Below, piece after piece: positions 63,019 through 64,000 of a stretch of DNA of 64,000 nucleotides. The notes beneath the pieces are model-generated. The model saw only the letters and a program-made list of their open reading frames with translations, was not told where the DNA came from and did no database searches. Source of the stretch: Frigoribacterium sp. JB110 (GTDB lineage Bacteria > Actinomycetota > Actinomycetes > Actinomycetales > Microbacteriaceae); contig NZ_FUIA01000002.1 in the NCBI RefSeq assembly GCF_900163665.1, positions 1-64,000 on the forward strand, written 5' to 3'. The translations under genes and the position numbers were made by a program. The first letter of the stretch is position 1; every line of letters begins with the position of its first letter.

Positions 63019-63134
63019 CACGGACATCCTCCCCGACAGGCCCACGAACACGCGGATCCCGCCTGGTCAGTGTCCGGGCACCGGCGTCAACCCCAAGCTC
63101 AACTGTATGGGTAGAGTTGTGAGTGGAGGTCGAG

Positions 63135-63518
63135 ATGGCTGGTGAAAGGACTCGTGAGCGCGGCGAGCTCGAAGGTGAGGTGATGCGTATCCTCTGGGGT
63201 GCGTCCGAGCCGATGAGCGCCCGGGACATCCAAGCGGTGTTCACCGGCCATCTCCCCGCGTACACCACGCTGATGACGGCGCTGGAGCGCCTGCAGAAGA
63301 AGGGTGAGGTGGTCCGGTCGGGGGACTCGCCCCGCAAGGTGCGGTTCCATGCCGCCCGCTCCGGGGACGAGCACGTCGGCAGATCGATGATGTCCGCTCT
63401 CGACGGTGCGGGTGACCGGCAGGCTGCTCTTCTCCGCTTCGCGGGAAACCTCGCTTCTGAAGACATCGATCTTCTCCGCAGCGCTATCGACGGTCCCCGC
63501 AAACGCAAGCGCAGGTGA
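63135..63518 (+). CDS. BlaI/MecI/CopY-family repressor
   Basis: A 127-aa winged-helix repressor (GELEGEVMRILWGASEPMSA; YTTLMTALERLQKKGEVVRS; PRKVRFHAARSGDEHV). It binds TACA/TGTA palindromes such as those at 59578 and 60312 and is inactivated by its M56 partner. ATG 63135 has GTGGAGG five bases upstream. The stop overlaps the M56 gene start (GTGA). In actinobacteria such pairs control copper or beta-lactam responses; the PepSY/DUF5134 neighbours favour metal. Confidence 0.92.
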   Translation: MAGERTRERGELEGEVMRILWGASEPMSARDIQAVFTGHLPAYTTLMTALERLQKKGEVVRSGDSPRKVRFHAARSGDEHVGRSMMSALDGAGDRQAALLRFAGNLASEDIDLLRSAIDGPRKRKRR

Positions 63519-64000
63519 CTCAAGTGGTCCTCGCGCTGATCTTCCTCGGCACTGCAGCAGCAATCCTGGTGCTGTCCCCGATGGTGCTCACCGCCGGACG
63601 TTGGCAGGTGCGGCACCCGCGGACCGCGCTGACGCTCTGGTTCTCCGCGTTCTTCACGGGCGCCGGATTCGCGGCCGCCTCCGTGCTCGCAGCTCTCGTC
63701 TCCAGCGTCAGTTCCGGAACCGCATCCAGCGCCGCGGAGAGTTTCGCGCTGACAGCGGCCGGGTGGGGAAGCCTCGGTGTCGTCGGGGCGCTCATCGCGT
63801 TCGTCTCCGCCTCCGCCGAGCCCCTCACGCAGTCCTGGCGAGAAGCAGTGGACCGGTTCGCGCCAGTCGCGATCGCCCGCGACGACCACGGTCGCTACGC
63901 ACTGGTATGGTTCCGCTCTGAGCAGCCGATCGCCTGTGCTGTGCCGACCCGCTCCCCGGAGATCCTGGTGTCCACCGGACTCCGTGACCTCCTCAGCCCG
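63515..64000 (+). CDS. M56-family membrane peptidase (BlaR1/MecR1-like), cut by window end
   Basis: The first 162 codons of a membrane protease sensor. Three hydrophobic helices (LALIFLGTAAAILVLSPMVL; LTLWFSAFFTGAGFAAASVL; AAGWGSLGVVGALIAFVSAS) precede the start of the peptidase domain (IACAVPTRSPEILVSTGLRD, as seen just before HExxH in M56 enzymes). The catalytic HExxH lies beyond the window. GTG 63515 overlaps the BlaI stop. It would cleave the BlaI-type repressor after sensing its signal. Confidence 0.85.
   Translation, partial: MTQVVLALIFLGTAAAILVLSPMVLTAGRWQVRHPRTALTLWFSAFFTGAGFAAASVLAALVSSVSSGTASSAAESFALTAAGWGSLGVVGALIAFVSASAEPLTQSWREAVDRFAPVAIARDDHGRYALVWFRSEQPIACAVPTRSPEILVSTGLRDLLSP

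Larger units (their letters stand above)
60337..63089. mobile_element. IS3-family element carrying a nested IS30
   Basis: Termini TGACCCCGATTCCCGGACA (left) and TGACGCCGGTGCCCGGACA (right, inverted) agree at 16 of 19. orfA is intact; orfB is split by an IS30 element at 60651-62101. No clear target duplication surrounds the outer element. Without the IS30 its length is about 1.3 kb, normal for IS3. Confidence 0.85.

Noticed and set aside
1..64000. CRISPR arrays, rRNA and tRNA genes
   Set aside because: No evenly spaced repeats, tRNA cloverleaf or rRNA-like stretch was noticed on either strand by eye. A tRNAscan or Infernal run would be needed to exclude small RNAs.

Overview
The window is high-GC DNA from an actinobacterium, most likely of the order Micrococcales. 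The grounds are GTG/TTG starts with strong purine-rich ribosome sites, DtxR/IdeR-type iron boxes, actinobacterial IS3/IS21/IS30/ISL3 elements, and a DUF5134-PepSY-BlaI/M56 set. I cannot name the genus. No rRNA, tRNA or CRISPR array was seen. The window is accessory DNA: iron/metallophore transport modules separated by mobile elements and their scars.

Layout. 0-4.1 kb: large serine recombinase, then minus-strand genes of an integrative element, one of them cut by an IS3 element (2393-3651) and still in frame on both sides. 4.5-8.0 kb: resistance-type operon ABC-F, TetR, MFS with a palindromic operator. 8.3-16.3 kb: metallophore module A, with a TetR gene divergent from two ABC half-transporters, two tandem ECF S subunits, EcfT, a fused EcfA and a truncated MFS; an iron box and a Zur-like palindrome lie between. 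16.8-18.9 kb: XRE-cupin regulator divergent from a DHA2 exporter. 19.0-22.0 kb: module C (TetR, 56-aa peptide, siderophore-interacting protein, MFS) with an iron box. 22.1-27.8 kb: module D (TetR divergent from a 1215-aa fusion of two ABC half-transporters and a frameshifted RhtX/YbtX-like MFS).

28-33.2 kb: DNA methyltransferase; a three-gene recombinase unit (tyrosine recombinase, HTH protein, zinc-ribbon/degenerate recombinase) preceded by a 25-bp palindrome; convergent to it, a membrane protein with two tiny related ORFs. 33.3-38.2 kb: IS21 remnant, broken AraC genes, LysE exporter with its AraC regulator, decayed DNA-alkylation-repair gene, MarR. 38.2-50.8 kb: ISL3 inside an AraC gene, then a ten-gene iron operon read leftward (SIP, MFS, two paralogous binding lipoproteins, two FecCD permeases, ATPase, two ABC half-transporters, the split AraC gene), divergent from an unusual tandem-duplicated AraC regulator at 50.9-52.5 kb.

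52.6-56.6 kb: TetR/MFS pair with a large operator, then a relaxase gene cut at its Walker A motif. 56.7-58.0 kb: IS3 element. 58.1-64 kb: PepSY protein and DUF5134 protein with a BlaI-type box, an IS3 element carrying a nested IS30, a BlaI regulator and a partial M56 peptidase.

YbtP/YbtQ-like half-transporter pairs occur three times (module A, module D fused, and the 40-43 kb operon), but no siderophore biosynthesis gene is present. The inferred role is capture of foreign or elsewhere-made metallophores, with several sensor-regulators tuning separate uptake systems.
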